DNA of 64,000 bases from Micropterix aruncella (GCA_944548615.1 OX155960.1:28273798-28337797); one strand, 5' to 3'; shown: positions 12,001-22,315, numbered from the stretch's first letter. A program made the numbers and translations. The notes: generated from the letters alone by a model not told the origin.

Positions 12001-14427
12001 TTTTTAGGACAATAAATTATTTGATTTGATTTGATTTGGGTGATTCTGTACATGAAACTAACAAAAAACTTTTTTCTTCGTTACAAAAGCCTAAATCATA
12101 AATACTTAAGATGGTTTTCAACTCACTTTTTTATGTAGAATAATGTCACGTGAACAAAACCTACAAAAGATAAAAATATTGCGTCCAAATATTTATTTAA
12201 TATTTTTTTTTTTTTAGTTTTATGTGTAGAATTACCCAATTGTTTGGGGCTCACCAATTAAATCTGTCCCTGTGCATATAACAATACAAAAAAGTTTTTA
12301 AAGAAGATAGGAGTTGTTGAAAACTCCCCCTATTTTTAGGCGATCATCTCGAGATATTCATGCATGGGCATTAGTTTTCAAGTAATGCATTGGATTGTGA
12401 GTAGTCTGCGAAGTTGCTTAAATAAAAATATAATGAAATGGAAAAAAAGAGCTCATCGACACTCGGATGATAAAGTCAAATTTCAGAATATTTTCTGCCT
12501 CTTAATGACATGCTGGGTATAATGCCCAGATGATATCCACTGTCCCAGGTTGATTAGACTGTGTCTATTTCGCCTGTGATGTGGTGTCTGTGATGATATT
12601 TACAAGCTTCTACACAGCGCTCCACAGCATCTCCCTCCATTTATTCTTTACCCAACCTCTCGTTAATTCAGAAATGTAGCTAATAGCTTAATTAATGGGC
12701 TTAAGAACGATTGCAGATCTCGCAGAGATCTTTCGTTAATTTGTTTGCCTCTCATTTCCCTTTAATCATCTGTGTTCTTTCGCCCATACTAGACTGATGT
12801 GTTAACGACCTAATGAATGATAACATTTAATTCGCTTCAGTTTTATATTGTAGGTGGAAATATTAAGTAATGTTTTAAATTTACAGGCGGAAAAACGTGA
12901 TTCCGCTCCGATCGTAATCGGCGAGCCTGCACCGGAAATCCCCGAAGAAATTGAGATCGCCGAGCCCGTTGTAGCGCCCGCTGAAAACAAAGACAAAGAT
13001 AAGAAGAAGAAGAAGGAAAAGAAGCCGAAGGCAGAGGAGGTAGATATTCTACAATTATTTACATCACATTATATTTCATAAAACACAGAGGCACTTGCTC
13101 GTTCTATACTAGACTATGGTGACTGTGTTTACTGCCCTAAGACTGAGATAGCCTACAACGGAAGCTGCGGAGTCATGTCACTTCTTTTCTTTCCAGTGCC
13201 TCCATGCTATGAGACAAAACTACTGAAAATAACGAGCTTGTTTATCTATACTCGAAGCTGATATCGTTACACAATACCCACTCGTATGGCATGAGGGCCC
13301 TTGGCCATTTCACTGTAGTTGCTTGCCACAAAAAAAACGATCTATAAAGGAAACTCCATTTGTAATTCTGCCGTGTCCTGGAATAAACTCACTAATATAA
13401 GAAACTCGCTAAGATAGAAGAAAAAGAACAAGAATCTAAATTAATTAAATTCAATTAAAATTGAATTCAATTAAAATTGTAAAACGTTGAAAAATAGTAA
13501 CAGGCCCTATATTTATTGTTACGATCGATCATGTCAAAGAATTTAAAGCAAAGCTGTACGTTTTCTTAATTAATAAATAAACTAATGTAACGAGGACTGG
13601 CTCAGATGCTACATTTAAAAGCTTGCATAAAGCTGCTTCTTAGTGAACAACAAAAATCACAAAAGTAATAGTAATCCAAACAAGACATCCCAAAAATCAG
13701 GCGTGAGGGTTGCCTTTTGATAATTGGTTAATCCATTTGGTTTTGCGTTGTCTTGATTTATTTGAAATACAGTAGAGCCTCGCTTATCCAAGGTAATGTG
13801 GAGGGTACCTCGAATAATCTTAAACTCGGATTATAGAGACTCTTGTGGTAAGTCAAGGGGGAAACATAGGGTAAAGTTTAAAATGAATGAAAAAGTGAAT
13901 TAAACTTTTCGAGGCACTTTGATTTCTTCTAAAAACTTTTCAACTTGTGGCACAAAGTTAGTAAAAAATCAATCTTTTAAAATTTTTGCATCCATCCGTT
14001 TTTCTGACTTTAACTACACATTTTTCACCTCGGTTAACCCGGAACTCTGTTAGTCGGGCTCGGATAACTGCGGTTCTACGGTACTTCGTAGTTAATTGAA
14101 ATGTTTTATTTTTTTCCCTTTCATTTTACACCTACTTTGTAAAAACTACTGTCACTAAATGGTACTGTCATTATTATTGTATATTTGTTGTTTTTATTTC
14201 AGAGCATCGCCGCTCAAGTGAAAGAGGCATCAATTGATTTGGCTCCTGCCGAGAATGGCGAAGCCCTCGGCGACTCCGGAGTTGCTTTCGACGAGCTCGG
14301 AGGTCAGTATCATACTTCATGTTAAATCCCTAAAGTTTCCTCTGTATTAATATATTTGATGTTTATAGATGTCTGGACGGAGGCGAAAGCTCCGAAAAAG
14401 AGTAAGAAGAAAGTCCGCAAGGAATGA
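2847..14427 (+). CDS. LYRIC/metadherin-like single-pass membrane protein (5 coding exons)
   Basis: Joined coding exons 2847-3038, 8841-9284, 12887-13039, 14203-14302 and 14369-14427 give 948 nt, 315 aa plus stop, with phases 0,0,0,1. Residues 12-34 form one strong hydrophobic transmembrane helix near the N-terminus. The rest is a highly charged, lysine-rich, probably disordered cytosolic domain. Resemblance to vertebrate metadherin (MTDH/LYRIC) rests on the N-terminal anchor, a DEGEWET motif at residues 134-140 (vertebrate proteins carry DEGAWET), a VWTEAKAPKK stretch near the end, and a basic extreme C-terminus. Family members sit in the ER and nuclear membrane and bind RNA and scaffolds. 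The gene structure is well supported by phase agreement; the family name is an inference from motifs. At 315 aa it is much shorter than human MTDH (about 580 aa). Confidence 0.7.
3039..5242. other. Gene 1 intron 1, proximal part
   Basis: AT-rich intronic sequence. Around 3600-3770 there is a GC-richer patch (ATCGCCATAAATCTCGCGA) distantly like a stretch near 21660, probably an old transposon fragment. Around 4370-4760 there are short frames with no recognisable domain. No exon is supported. Confidence 0.4.
5243..6292 (+). mobile_element. 5'-truncated jockey-like LINE fragment, RT broken
   Basis: The fragment begins in reverse transcriptase motif 4/B (VPQGSILGPFLFLVYIND at 5251) and continues to the catalytic YADDT motif near 5350. 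A frameshift follows near 5570-5620, then the thumb and C-terminal region (5622-6008). The 3' end is an A/T-rich tail with AAATAAATAAAA runs near 6265-6290. It lies sense-oriented in gene 1 intron 1. It is inactive: there is no ORF1, no endonuclease and no start of RT. Confidence 0.8.
6293..8019. other. Gene 1 intron 1, middle part
   Basis: AT-rich intron with no supported gene apart from the hairpin at 6673-6725. Short frames on both strands have no recognisable domain and no splice support. Confidence 0.4.
6673..6725. repeat. Perfect 23-bp hairpin in intron 1
   Basis: Arms 6673-6695 and 6703-6725 are exact reverse complements, starting GAAATACCTGAAAAG, around a 7-nt loop (GGAATAG). There is no flanking transposon signature. 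It may be an RNA hairpin or the product of a template-switch mutation. Confidence 0.75.
8020..8435. repeat. Diverged tandem duplication, about 325-bp period
   Basis: 8022-8115 (AATTTCAATGCGATCATTTT...) recurs at 8345-8435 (AATTTCAATGCAATCATTGT...). Between them is a shorter pair around GAGTATGATACGACCA (about 8193 and 8236). Noncoding, in gene 1 intron 1. Confidence 0.6.
8841..9284 (+). CDS. Gene 1, coding exon 2 (lysine-rich, DEGEWET motif)
   Basis: The acceptor is a pyrimidine tract ending CTTTCCATAG at 8840 and the donor is GAG|GTACGT at 9285; both borders are phase 0. It encodes residues 65-212: alternating lysine and glutamate runs, the DEGEWET motif, and a final short amphipathic stretch (EQVKLLQRILNE) that could form a coiled coil. 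Confidence 0.85.
10009..10215. mobile_element. Foldback element with about 100-bp arms
   Basis: The left arm starts GTCCGCGCGCAAGCTCC and the right arm ends with its near complement. Arms of about 100 bp run almost to the centre (AGTACTAGTACT...AGTACTAGTTCT), leaving a loop of about 5 nt. Arm identity is high but not perfect. GC-rich in an AT-rich intron (gene 1 intron 2). No clear target duplication was seen. Confidence 0.75.
11043..11981 (-). mobile_element. hAT transposon remnant with TIRs and 8-bp duplication
   Basis: The ends are CAGTGGCGGCGCTAG and its inverted complement CTAGCGCCGCCACTG. They are flanked by TATACAAC (11035-11042) and TTTACAAC (11982-11989), an 8-bp target duplication with one mismatch, as hAT elements make. 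The - strand frame 11537-11220 encodes the hAT C-terminal dimerisation domain (VPVSTASAERSFSKLKLIKTYLRSTM...). The rest of the transposase is lost, so it is non-autonomous. Confidence 0.85.
11220..11537 (-). pseudogene. hAT transposase C-terminal fragment
   Basis: About 105 codons with the conserved ASAERSFSKLK.IK..LRS motif and the following leucine-rich helix (ERLSALSILSIEAE), typical of the dimerisation region of hAT transposases related to ZMYM/ZBED proteins. The DDE catalytic part and BED finger are absent. It lies inside the TIR-bounded element 11043-11981. Confidence 0.8.
12887..13039 (+). CDS. Gene 1, coding exon 3
   Basis: The acceptor is TTTACAG at 12886 and the donor is GAG|GTAGAT at 13040, phase 0 on both sides. 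It encodes residues 213-263: a proline and glutamate-rich segment followed by a KDKDKKKKKEKKPK basic run. An alternative acceptor AG at 12852-12853 would stay in frame and add 11 residues, but has a weaker pyrimidine tract. Confidence 0.8.
13085..13700 (+). mobile_element. Degenerate LINE RT C-terminal fragment
   Basis: Starting just after the gene 1 exon 3 donor, an interrupted frame reads ALARSILDYGDCVY, a thumb-region signature of jockey/CR1-type ORF2, and later KGNSICNSAVSWNKL, like the near-C-terminal SYNAVVLWNSL block. There are many stops. It is an old insertion in gene 1 intron 3. Confidence 0.5.
13770..14081. mobile_element. Pogo/Tigger-like MITE, 312 bp, TA duplication
   Basis: The left end CAGTAGAGCCTCGCTTATCC and the right end (reverse complement CCGTAGAACCGCAGTTATCC) match the usual pogo/Tigger terminal pattern. 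They are flanked by TA on both sides (13768-13769 and 14082-14083). Noncoding, in gene 1 intron 3. Confidence 0.8.
14203..14302 (+). CDS. Gene 1, coding exon 4
   Basis: The acceptor is TTTTTATTTCAG at 14202 and the donor is GGAG|GTCAGT at 14303; the exon ends in phase 1. It encodes about 33 residues (SIAAQVKEASIDLAPAE...), acidic and low in aromatics. Confidence 0.75.
14369..14427 (+). CDS. Gene 1, terminal coding exon
   Basis: After a short 66-bp intron the acceptor GTTTATAG at 14368 opens phase 1. It encodes DVWTEAKAPKKSKKKVRKE and stops at TGA 14425-14427. The tryptophan followed by a lysine/arginine tail is the part most like the metadherin C-terminus. Confidence 0.8.
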
Positions 14428-16370
14428 GACGCACAAGCGGCAGAGTTAAGTGATGATCTACCGATCGGCCAATCAGCGCACTTCCTAAGACCACGGGGAT
14501 TTTAAAGCCGGACACCGAGAAACTTCCCGACGTCGTAATACCACTAATTGTTTTCATTAAAGGATAAAACGGTCACGAAATCCCCGAGCGCGGATACATT
14601 ACTTGATACTCGAGGTATAAATAATATGTGACGACATTTTATAATTTTACGATTTGTTAATAAATTTTTTTCTGTCGCGTGGTGCATTTGACAATCGCTA
14701 TTTCGCAGTCACCCGAAATAGTGTCTTAGAATAATTAGTTATATAAAAATTGCATATCTTAGTATATTTTCAATTGCTCATTTGCAGATGTTATTTACTT
14801 AAAAAAAAGAGTTCCATTGAAACGATTCCACTTTCTTTAGTCGATAAGTACGAAACGCGCTTTTTTTAGATCTCAACGGTCATACGTTTGACATAAAAAA
14901 ACTCGCGGACTTAGTTCATTTAATCTCCTTACGTACATTTGTTGCTTTATTGTAGTAAAAGAAAAAAACTGTTATAATTTTTATGTTTTCCCCTCTATTT
15001 TTGTTTTTCCGATGGCTAATTTTCTACCGTGGGTTGCTAACGAAGTCGGTTTTGCGGCGGCTGTGCGTATATTATTTATTAAGAATTAAATAGTGCGAGT
15101 ACTTTGTTCTATGTAAATAATTGTTTAATTAATGGAAATTTGTACTGAATCATATTAATGGATGGAATAGTTGAAATATATTTTTACATTAATGAAAAGC
15201 GACGCAGTTTTCCTCTTTTATCATTTCCTCCACCGCTGCAATGTCACGTTTCATTCCTGATTGCGTCGTGTTTAGTTTTTTAAATGATAATTAAACCGTT
15301 TTGGTGTTGTGCCAAAAAAAGATATCATGCGTAAAATAACTAATAATAGTTGCGTCCGAATGGAACAATGAAAAAAGGCCTTAAAAAGATTTTTAATCAA
15401 AAATCGTGATTTTTGTCAGTCTCATAGTCTATTTTAATGCAAAGAGAAAATATATGTGCGAACCGGAGTCGACAGTTCTTTATATCAATATGTACCTAAA
15501 CGGCGATTGCAATTTCAATTTATACAATTATCGAAATCGGAGAAGTATATTAGTCTTAATTTTTCATGTATAAATAGCTGTACGGATATTTGTTTTGCAA
15601 AAGAAAAGACCTGTTGATTAGTTGTATGAATGTCTTCCCAGTCGGAGTTCAATTGACAATTTTTATATGTATATCAATGCTGGGCTAACTTTTAATAAAT
15701 ATTGTAAGGTTAGGTAGTCACTAAAGATAACAACGTGAAATGGATAACAACGGAGCGACACATACTTTACGCTTTTGAAACGTCATTTGATTCCTTATTT
15801 TTAGATGAAAAACATTTGTGCGTGGCTGGCTATTTTAATAAGTTAATGTAGACGTTATGCAGGGCGAGTAATTTTTGTCGTTTAAGTAGTTAAGTCATAA
15901 AGAGTAACTAATGATATTTTTTCCATGGTAAAATTTAAAAAATACTTTTCATAATAAAAATGCTCTACCTATCGATGGGGCATGTTTCATTTGCTCCTAG
16001 ATGTGTGTGTGTACTATTAAGGGATATGGATTTGCAGAGTAAATCGTAAGAATTTAAACAACTTCTTTCATTTGGTAATGCTACCCGTGTGACCCTGAAG
16101 CTAATTGACCCTGCTCACCTCCAGCGCCGATTAATATTAAGCGAGATAAGGAGGATATAAGCAATTTATTCTGAAATGCAATGTATTATGCTGTCTTTGT
16201 TAACATTTTAAAATGAGATATTACATTTTAACATGAGACCAATGTGTTTCTGTTATTTTACAAAACACTTTGTTTATATAGAAAACACCAAATCAAAATT
16301 TATGAAAAACATGAACACAATAATGGAGAGTGATTTTATGATCATTAGTAGAAAAACTCTTTATTTGCAT
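14428..16370 (+). other. Gene 1 3' UTR and downstream sequence
   Basis: AATAAA hexamers follow the stop codon at 14659-14664 and again near 15694, so the 3' UTR may end about 250 bp or about 1.3 kb after the stop. No coding frame is supported. Confidence 0.4.
14659..14664 (+). terminator. Candidate polyadenylation signal of gene 1
   Basis: Canonical AATAAA 232 bp after the gene 1 stop, followed by a T-rich stretch. Use cannot be shown from sequence alone. Confidence 0.4.
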
Positions 16371-16374
16371 TTTT

Positions 16375-16560
16375 TTTTTGGTAATTCACAATCATAACAG
16401 TAAATGGTCATATACAATTACAATGTCCTAGACAAAAATCCAGTAGCAAAAAAGTGATAACATGTTATGCAGAAACTGTTGCTACTGATCATATTTTAAT
16501 GTCGCCTAACTAGGCAGTAGCCTGTACTAAGGTGTAATTAAAAAAATAAAATTTGTTAGA
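16375..16560 (-). mobile_element. LINE 3'-end fragment, minus orientation
   Basis: It starts with a run of T (the complement of a poly-A tail) at 16371 and carries CCTAACTAGGCAGTAGCC (16504), the complement of a motif also found near LINE 3' ends at 20520 (GGCCTAGTTAGGCAG) and 58586. Only 3' UTR remains. Confidence 0.5.
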
Positions 16561-17519
16561 TTTACCGAGTCAATTCAAATTCAAAAGTCGAAGCATTGAA
16601 GTTTTTGTGCAAAAACAATAAAATTCATCGAGGTCGAAGAATAAGAAATCCTTGTAAGGCGTATATGGGTATCGCCGTATAAATTTGTACTTTATTTGTC
16701 GTGTGTGTGTCGCCTAACTACTTTCAGTTTTTCTATAAAAAGTTATGGTCTAATGCACGATCCAATTTAATTATAGTAAAGTGTATTAGAAAATGTATCA
16801 AAATACAAGAAATTACTGCAAAGAAGCATGAAGTGATGATTTATTAATTTTAACAACAAACACACTTTTTCAAGTGCCTATTAAAATTTACATCACCAAT
16901 CCATTTTTGCCCCTTTTATGACAAATTGCGATCAAAGTAGTCATATATTTAAAATGTTGAATATTTTCGCATTTACTTAAATTGTGTATCTTTTGTTTTC
17001 TTTACTAGTAAAAAGAATATATATATTATTTACTGAAAATATATGTTGCAAATGGTTTGTCGCCATATTTGTTTCCCGAATGTTACTTTTGGTGTGTTAC
17101 CAATTTGATCGAAAACTGATAAAAAACTGGCATTCCTAAGTATTTTTTTGCGTATGGCAACTCTTTGTTGCAGTATGGACAACATAATAAACTACTCTGC
17201 CATCTTTCCTTTTGCTCTGAGTGGGTCGACCACTTGGTCGTGAATTTGTCCTGAGAATTTTGAGTGGGATTTAGCTTGGAATTTTCAAGGTAAATATTCG
17301 AATATGTTATCTGTTGTATATTTTGTACTTAGATCTATTAATGCTTATCACGATAATGTGTTTATATCGTTACTAACATTATTCATTTGCAAATAAAACA
17401 ATTTAAAGTTTATGTCACGCGTGTTTTTCATTCACGATCGTTACCGTATGTTACCATTTGTTGCTGATGTGTTACGTAACATTCGTGAAATTAGGACGTA
17501 TTTATATTGGTTTCATTTA

Positions 17520-17640
17520 AATAAATAATAATAATAATAACTTTATTTTATTGACCAAAAATTTAAATTACAATTTGTTTTATCCTCCGAATCTGACAAA
17601 CTAGGCCATAGCCCGTACCAAGAAAGATTCGATGGATGGC
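17520..17640 (-). mobile_element. LINE 3'-end fragment, minus orientation
   Basis: An (ATA)n tail at 17521-17541 followed by TTATTTTATTGACCAAAA and AAACTAGGCCATAGCCCG, the complement of the motif seen near other LINE 3' ends here. It is the terminal piece of a 5'-truncated copy. Confidence 0.5.
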
Positions 17641-18720
17641 GGTTGTTTGTTAATTGTTAATGGTTTTAGCTAATAGCGCGCACATATGTAATATAGTTTT
17701 ATTAAATAATCAGAATGGTCATATATATAACTCATGGAAAGGGTGCAGCGGACTGTGTGGGTGCCGCAATTCAAAGAAAACTCGACAACTATATGTCACA
17801 TGGGATTGACATACCTAATGCATTAGTTGCTTTAATACGCTGCAATGAAATGTATCATCATCAGTGATGATACATTTCATTTCTGAAGACGAAATTGGTA
17901 AAAATAAATTACCAGCTGAATTAAAGCAAATCTCTGTATCACTGACCATGGAAGTACATCAAGTGATACAGAGATAGAAAACGTTATCGGATATAGGTGT
18001 TTGAGTTGTTTTTGTACCAGGCCTGTAAATTGTAAATGTCTTGATTTAAAATCTCACTTCTTTTGCCCATGCCAAACACTGTTAAATCTGGTTCTACAGT
18101 AAAGAAAGAACAGGGCCTACAGCAAACAAAAACCAACAAGGACTACACGGAAAATACACCCAATCACCAAGTCGAGGCTGAAGCTTTATAAAGAAAAGTA
18201 AAAAGAAATAAATCAAATTTAAAAAAAGTGCAAATGAAAAAAAACATAAAAAACGGAGAAAAACAGATAACGTATCAGAAAGTTCGGACAGTGACGAAGT
18301 ACTAATAGACTACATTGACATAGATAATGATATCGATGGCTTCTTATCTGATAGCTCTGAAAATTCAGTTCTTAGTACGAATTCAAAAGATCCGCAACCT
18401 TTTATCTTGGATGAAAATACAGGAATTTTATTGAAACACAAACCAACCAATTTGGGAACCGAAGTGCTAAATACAAATTATATACAGCACCAAGAAAATA
18501 TAACTCCAAATATTCCAGGTTCATCAGGTATAAACATTTTAGAAGACCAGCATATTGCTGAAGATAAATACGTATTTGTTAGGTTTCAAACTAACAGGAT
18601 TTCGAAATGTTACGTCGGGCAAATCCTTGCAATTAACAGAATCAATGTAAAGGTTCATGCGTAAGAAATCTAATGGTTTATTCTACTGGCCACAAGGAGA
18701 AGACATATTAGACATGTGTA

Positions 18721-20366
18721 GGGGGAGACGGGGCTGTTTGGGACACGGGGCAGTTATAAAAACGCGTTTTTTTTCATAATGCGCCATTCTAAAAATGTCA
18801 AAAAAAGACGTTTAGTTGGCAACACATAAGTCAGTAAGTTGTCAAAATGGTTTGTGGTTGCGGTCGTTATTGCAAGTTGTAGACAAAAATTAAAGATTTC
18901 CGGAATTCAGTAAGTACTTTTTAAGTAATTTCGTAAGCCTCTAACTAGATAAGCCTTAAACGTACTCAATTATGCATTAAGACAAGTTGATAGAGCATAT
19001 ATTTCGCCATTATGCTCGGTTAATTTTATTCTCGCAACTTAACCCCGAAATTTTTCTTGATTTTTATTTTAAAAATTGCTTTGGTGGGGCACTTTGGGAA
19101 ATCTGCCATGGGGCAGTTTTGGACGCTTTCAAAACTGCCCCGGTGATGGAGTCGTTCGATTACAGGTGCATTTTGTATTGTTGCAGTTATGGTGCTCACT
19201 TATATACGTAAAATTGACCGAAAAAGTCGTTCAGGATTGTCGCTGACATGTTCGGTATTAAGATATCTTAATTGTTCAATCGAGTCCTTCAGTACCTATA
19301 GGAAAAATCATTTCCTGTGCGATGTAGAGGAAACTGATAGTGGGAATTCAGATGGTGACACTTGTGACCCTAACCCACAATATTTAAATAAACATGGATC
19401 GCGACAGGTTTTTTCAGTCTTGGAGGAAAAGCTGCTAGAAGAATACTTTTTGAAATCATCTAACATACATTATGGACTGACTTATACTCAAGCACAAGAA
19501 CTTGCTTACTAGTATGCTGTACTTCTAAAGAAAAATATCCCTGAAATTTGGACGAACAAAAATCGCGCGGGTAAAGATTGGATGTCTGGTTCTATGAAGC
19601 GACACCCAACCATGTCCCTAAGAAAACCAGAAAGCACAAGTTTATCTCATGCACAAGTTTATTCACTACAACCTCTAAGGAGAATAATGGCTCAGAAGTC
19701 ATGGATAATGGCTCAGAATTCGTGATTTTTCTTAGAAAGAAATCTTTCTTAGACAAAAACAGGTTTGTGTATCCTGTAATCGAAGATATATCATTGGTAC
19801 AATAATCAGAAGTCATATCTAGGCTTCCGCGCCCAGCGCAAAACAAATCATCGGAAAGACTTTAAAAAATTAAGGAATTGTCGGTAAAGTTTGATAGGTA
19901 TAATCTTAAATAACGACTATATTAAATTTGTTGTGATTGTTCAAGCTTTGTAATTTGTACAAAAAATGTAATATGGCTTAATTTTAAAAAAAATCAAGAC
20001 ATCTGTGTCCAGGTCAGAATATTTCTCCTGAAAGAGTGAACAAATTTGTGCAATTTTTGGTGAAGTAACATTAAATAAGATCTCCTTAAATAAATAATAT
20101 GATTGCGAAAAGTATAATTTTCAACGTTCCAAACTACCCCATACCAGTTCATAACTACCCCACTATGAGGCAGTTTGGAACGATTTCCCTTTTTTTTTTA
20201 AAAATCTATTGCCGAACAACGACAATGCTTTTCGGGATTTTTTAAATGCCAAAGTCAAGGCACTTAGTCAGAGTAAGTAACGTGGTATTTGGTTCTTGGA
20301 AATACATAAAAATGAGGAAACTACGGGGTCATTACAAAAATCGTTCCAAACAGCCCCGTCTCCCCC
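18721..20366 (+). mobile_element. Tigger/pogo-like DNA transposon, 1.65 kb, TA duplication
   Basis: The terminal inverted repeats are GGGGGAGACGGGGCTGTTTGG at both ends, flanked by TA at 18719-18720 and 20367-20368. The + strand frame (19189-19770, one in-frame stop at 19510) matches the CENP-B type DNA-binding domain of Tigger transposases: LEEYFLKSSNIHYGLT, then AGKDWMSGSMKRHPTMSLRKPE. The DDE domain is missing, so it is inactive. Confidence 0.85.
19189..19770 (+). pseudogene. Tigger transposase N-terminal (CENP-B HTH) remnant
   Basis: The frame runs through a TAG at 19510-19512. The second helix-turn-helix part (residues near GKDWMSG.MKRHP.MSLRKPE.TS) is the hallmark of CENP-B/Tigger/jerky proteins. 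It ends soon after 19740, before any catalytic aspartate could be placed. Confidence 0.75.
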
Positions 20367-20439
20367 TATTTACGATATTGCCAAAGTTTTGAACATCCTG
20401 TTTGCAATCGTCGTGGAGTGCTACAATTCGAGGATGATT

Positions 20440-20612
20440 TGAATAAATTTAAGATTCACTAAAACTATAATAAAAATAAATAAAATGGTGCCCATTGACT
20501 TTCATGTTATGGTCGGGCTATGGCCTAGTTAGGCAGATTCTGCATTGTAAACCAACCGAAATGTATATTTTTTTGAATAAATAAATACAATTATTATTAT
20601 TATTATTATTAT
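20440..20612 (+). mobile_element. LINE 3'-end fragment with (ATT)n tail
   Basis: It carries GGGCTATGGCCTAGTTAGGCAG at 20515-20536 and ends in TAAATACAATTATTATTATT. This is the plus-orientation counterpart of the pieces at 16375 and 17520, with no coding sequence left. Confidence 0.5.
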
Positions 20613-20856
20613 GCTATAAACAGACCTTTATGAAACTCACGTTTGTTACCTGTAATCTTGAATGTTACTGATGGCCAACATGTGTTACTGATTCACGAAT
20701 GTTTAATACAAATTTTTACGGCGATACCCATATATATTTTTTTTTGAGCAAACAAATCTGCAGCAGTTAAATAACAACACTAGTTCATACGAGCAAGACA
20801 GGCCAATACGTTGGTAGCGGAATATGAAATAAATGTCACTTTTCCAGCATAAAACT

Positions 20857-20893
20857 ACTAATCGAACATAAAGCGGCATAATGTTCGATTAGT
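20857..20893. repeat. Perfect 13-bp hairpin next to a SINE
   Basis: ACTAATCGAACAT (20857-20869) and ATGTTCGATTAGT (20881-20893) are exact complements around an 11-nt loop. It lies directly before the SINE at 20898. Confidence 0.7.
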
Positions 20894-20897
20894 TTGT

Positions 20898-21155
20898 TTG
20901 TTTGTTTATACTTTTTATTGTGAAAATGTAACAATGGGCGGGTTTATTGTCATATACAATCTCTTACAACCAACCCTACTATGTGTTCCATGTATGTGTG
21001 CGTGTAACATGTCTAAGTGTGTATCTTGTTATTGCCTTCGATCGACGGAATTGAAAATGCAATTCCGTTAATTTGATCCCAACGGAAAATGGTGACCCAC
21101 CCGGGACCATACAATGTAAGATCAGGCGACCTAACCACTATGCCACCGGCCGTAT
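20898..21155 (-). mobile_element. tRNA-derived SINE (family B), copy 1
   Basis: Read on the - strand from 21155, the head is GCCGGTGGCATAGTGGTTAGG, which fits a tRNA A box (TGGCATAGTGG), followed by a weakened B-box region (GGTCCCGGGTGGGTCACC). The body continues into CCATTTTCCGTTGGGATC and ends near 20900 in an A/C-rich tail. Related copies are at 46030-46235 and 55640-56105. Confidence 0.7.
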
Positions 21156-21159
21156 ATTT

Positions 21160-22130
21160 AGTTTAGATTAGTAGTCCCGTCTAACCCTTAGATTATACAT
21201 ACTTTGTATACTCTATGGTAGGACCGGACTAGATGTATTCAAACTAATTTAAATTATTTTATTTGCGGCAGGTAGTTTTTGTATGAGAAAAGATACGATC
21301 GTTCATTTTACATTCCACTCTTAATGCACTTACGATATTAGTTCACGAAGAAAAGCAATCAAGCCCAATGAGGGCCGCAGGATCAAACAAATAAAATTTT
21401 GCAGCAGAAGCAAAACACTTATGAAACTAGTGAAGAAATAATAAACACTATGCCCACGAACAAAATATGATATTTAATAAAAGCAAATATCGAGATCATC
21501 TAGCTAGACTCAAGAATTTTTGTAATTAATTACTTGTAACAGGTTTTTGAGGAGTCATATGTCTACACTTGAGTCTGTATTATAGCTATAACAGGCTCTA
21601 TATAGGACTGCATTTTGCGGTGAACTGCATTAGGATGCGTAACCTGAGGAGTGTTCATTTTTATAACACGGGATCATCATAAGTCTGGTGAATGTCTGCT
21701 CGGCCTGATGCTCTCAGACACAACAGAGATTAAAATCCATATAAATTGTACTACTTTTGTGAGTTTAGAAAGATATTCTATATTATTATATTATCTTAGA
21801 TATCCTATAGTAGTATTTATAAAAAAAACGAAGTTATCGGAAAAACCAAAAAGGACTAACCGCTTTTGGTTTTAATGAGCGCATTACTGTTCTGTTACCG
21901 GTGTCACTATATTTCTGTATCTGATTTAAAGATGCTGATTTGGTCCATTTTAGATTAATAAAATGCTAACAAAGAACCTATTAGCATTTATCTGTTTTTG
22001 GTCCAAAAAGAAAATTATCTTTTAATTTTATGGGATTTATCCGCATATGATAAAAAAACGTGTATATAATTTGTCTCGTGTTGTCCACAATACAAAAATG
22101 GACCCTAATTAAAAAAAAAATGTTTTGTTC
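21160..22130. other. AT-rich intergenic sequence
   Basis: No gene, transposon ends or tandem repeat recognised. A patch near 21655-21740 is distantly like 3630-3700 in gene 1 intron 1, so an old interspersed fragment is possible. Confidence 0.35.
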
Positions 22131-22134
22131 TATC

Positions 22135-22315
22135 AAAAGTGGAATGGAGCTTACGCGTCCCATTCGACCTGGCTTTTTCCTTCGGAGCATCTTCGTCTAG
22201 AGCTCGGGCTCACTGCCCTCGCAATCTGGCTTTTTCCTTCGGCAAGTTCTCTGTCTAGTGCTAGGGCCTACTGTTCTCAAGATCTGGTCTTTCCATCGTC
22301 TTCTTTTTCTCATCC
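22135..22315. repeat. Minisatellite of about 60 bp, left block
   Basis: About three diverged copies of a unit containing TGGCTTTTTCCTTCGG, GTCTAGTGCT and GGGCCTACTGTTCTC. The same unit returns at 23950-24415, so one array was probably split by later insertions. Confidence 0.7.

Larger units (their letters stand above)
10260..12030 (+). mobile_element. 3' end of a non-LTR retrotransposon, interrupted by a hAT
   Basis: The frame ending at TAA 10525-10527 reads ...RDPNYVGIICYNKLP... followed by FKNKLKLYLIERELYDINDL, the usual C-terminus of jockey-clade ORF2. A long AT-rich 3' UTR follows, and the tail is TTTGATTTGATTTGATTTGG at 12012-12030. The UTR is split by the hAT at 11043-11981, so the LINE is the older insertion. 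Confidence 0.7.
17715..20445 (+). pseudogene. Decayed transposon-borne gene, split by a Tigger element
   Basis: From 17715 a broken frame reads ITHGKGAADCVGAAIQRKLD, like the ATSHGKG..DG.GG..KR block of transposon-linked uncharacterised insect proteins. Further stretches occur at 17880-17980, in an acidic segment near 18290-18370, and in a longer open piece 18407-18664 (KYVFVRFQTNRISKCYVGQI). Frameshifts and stops separate them. The Tigger at 18721-20366 sits near its 3' end and the frame resumes at 20369 (YDIAKVLN). The superfamily is uncertain. Confidence 0.5.
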
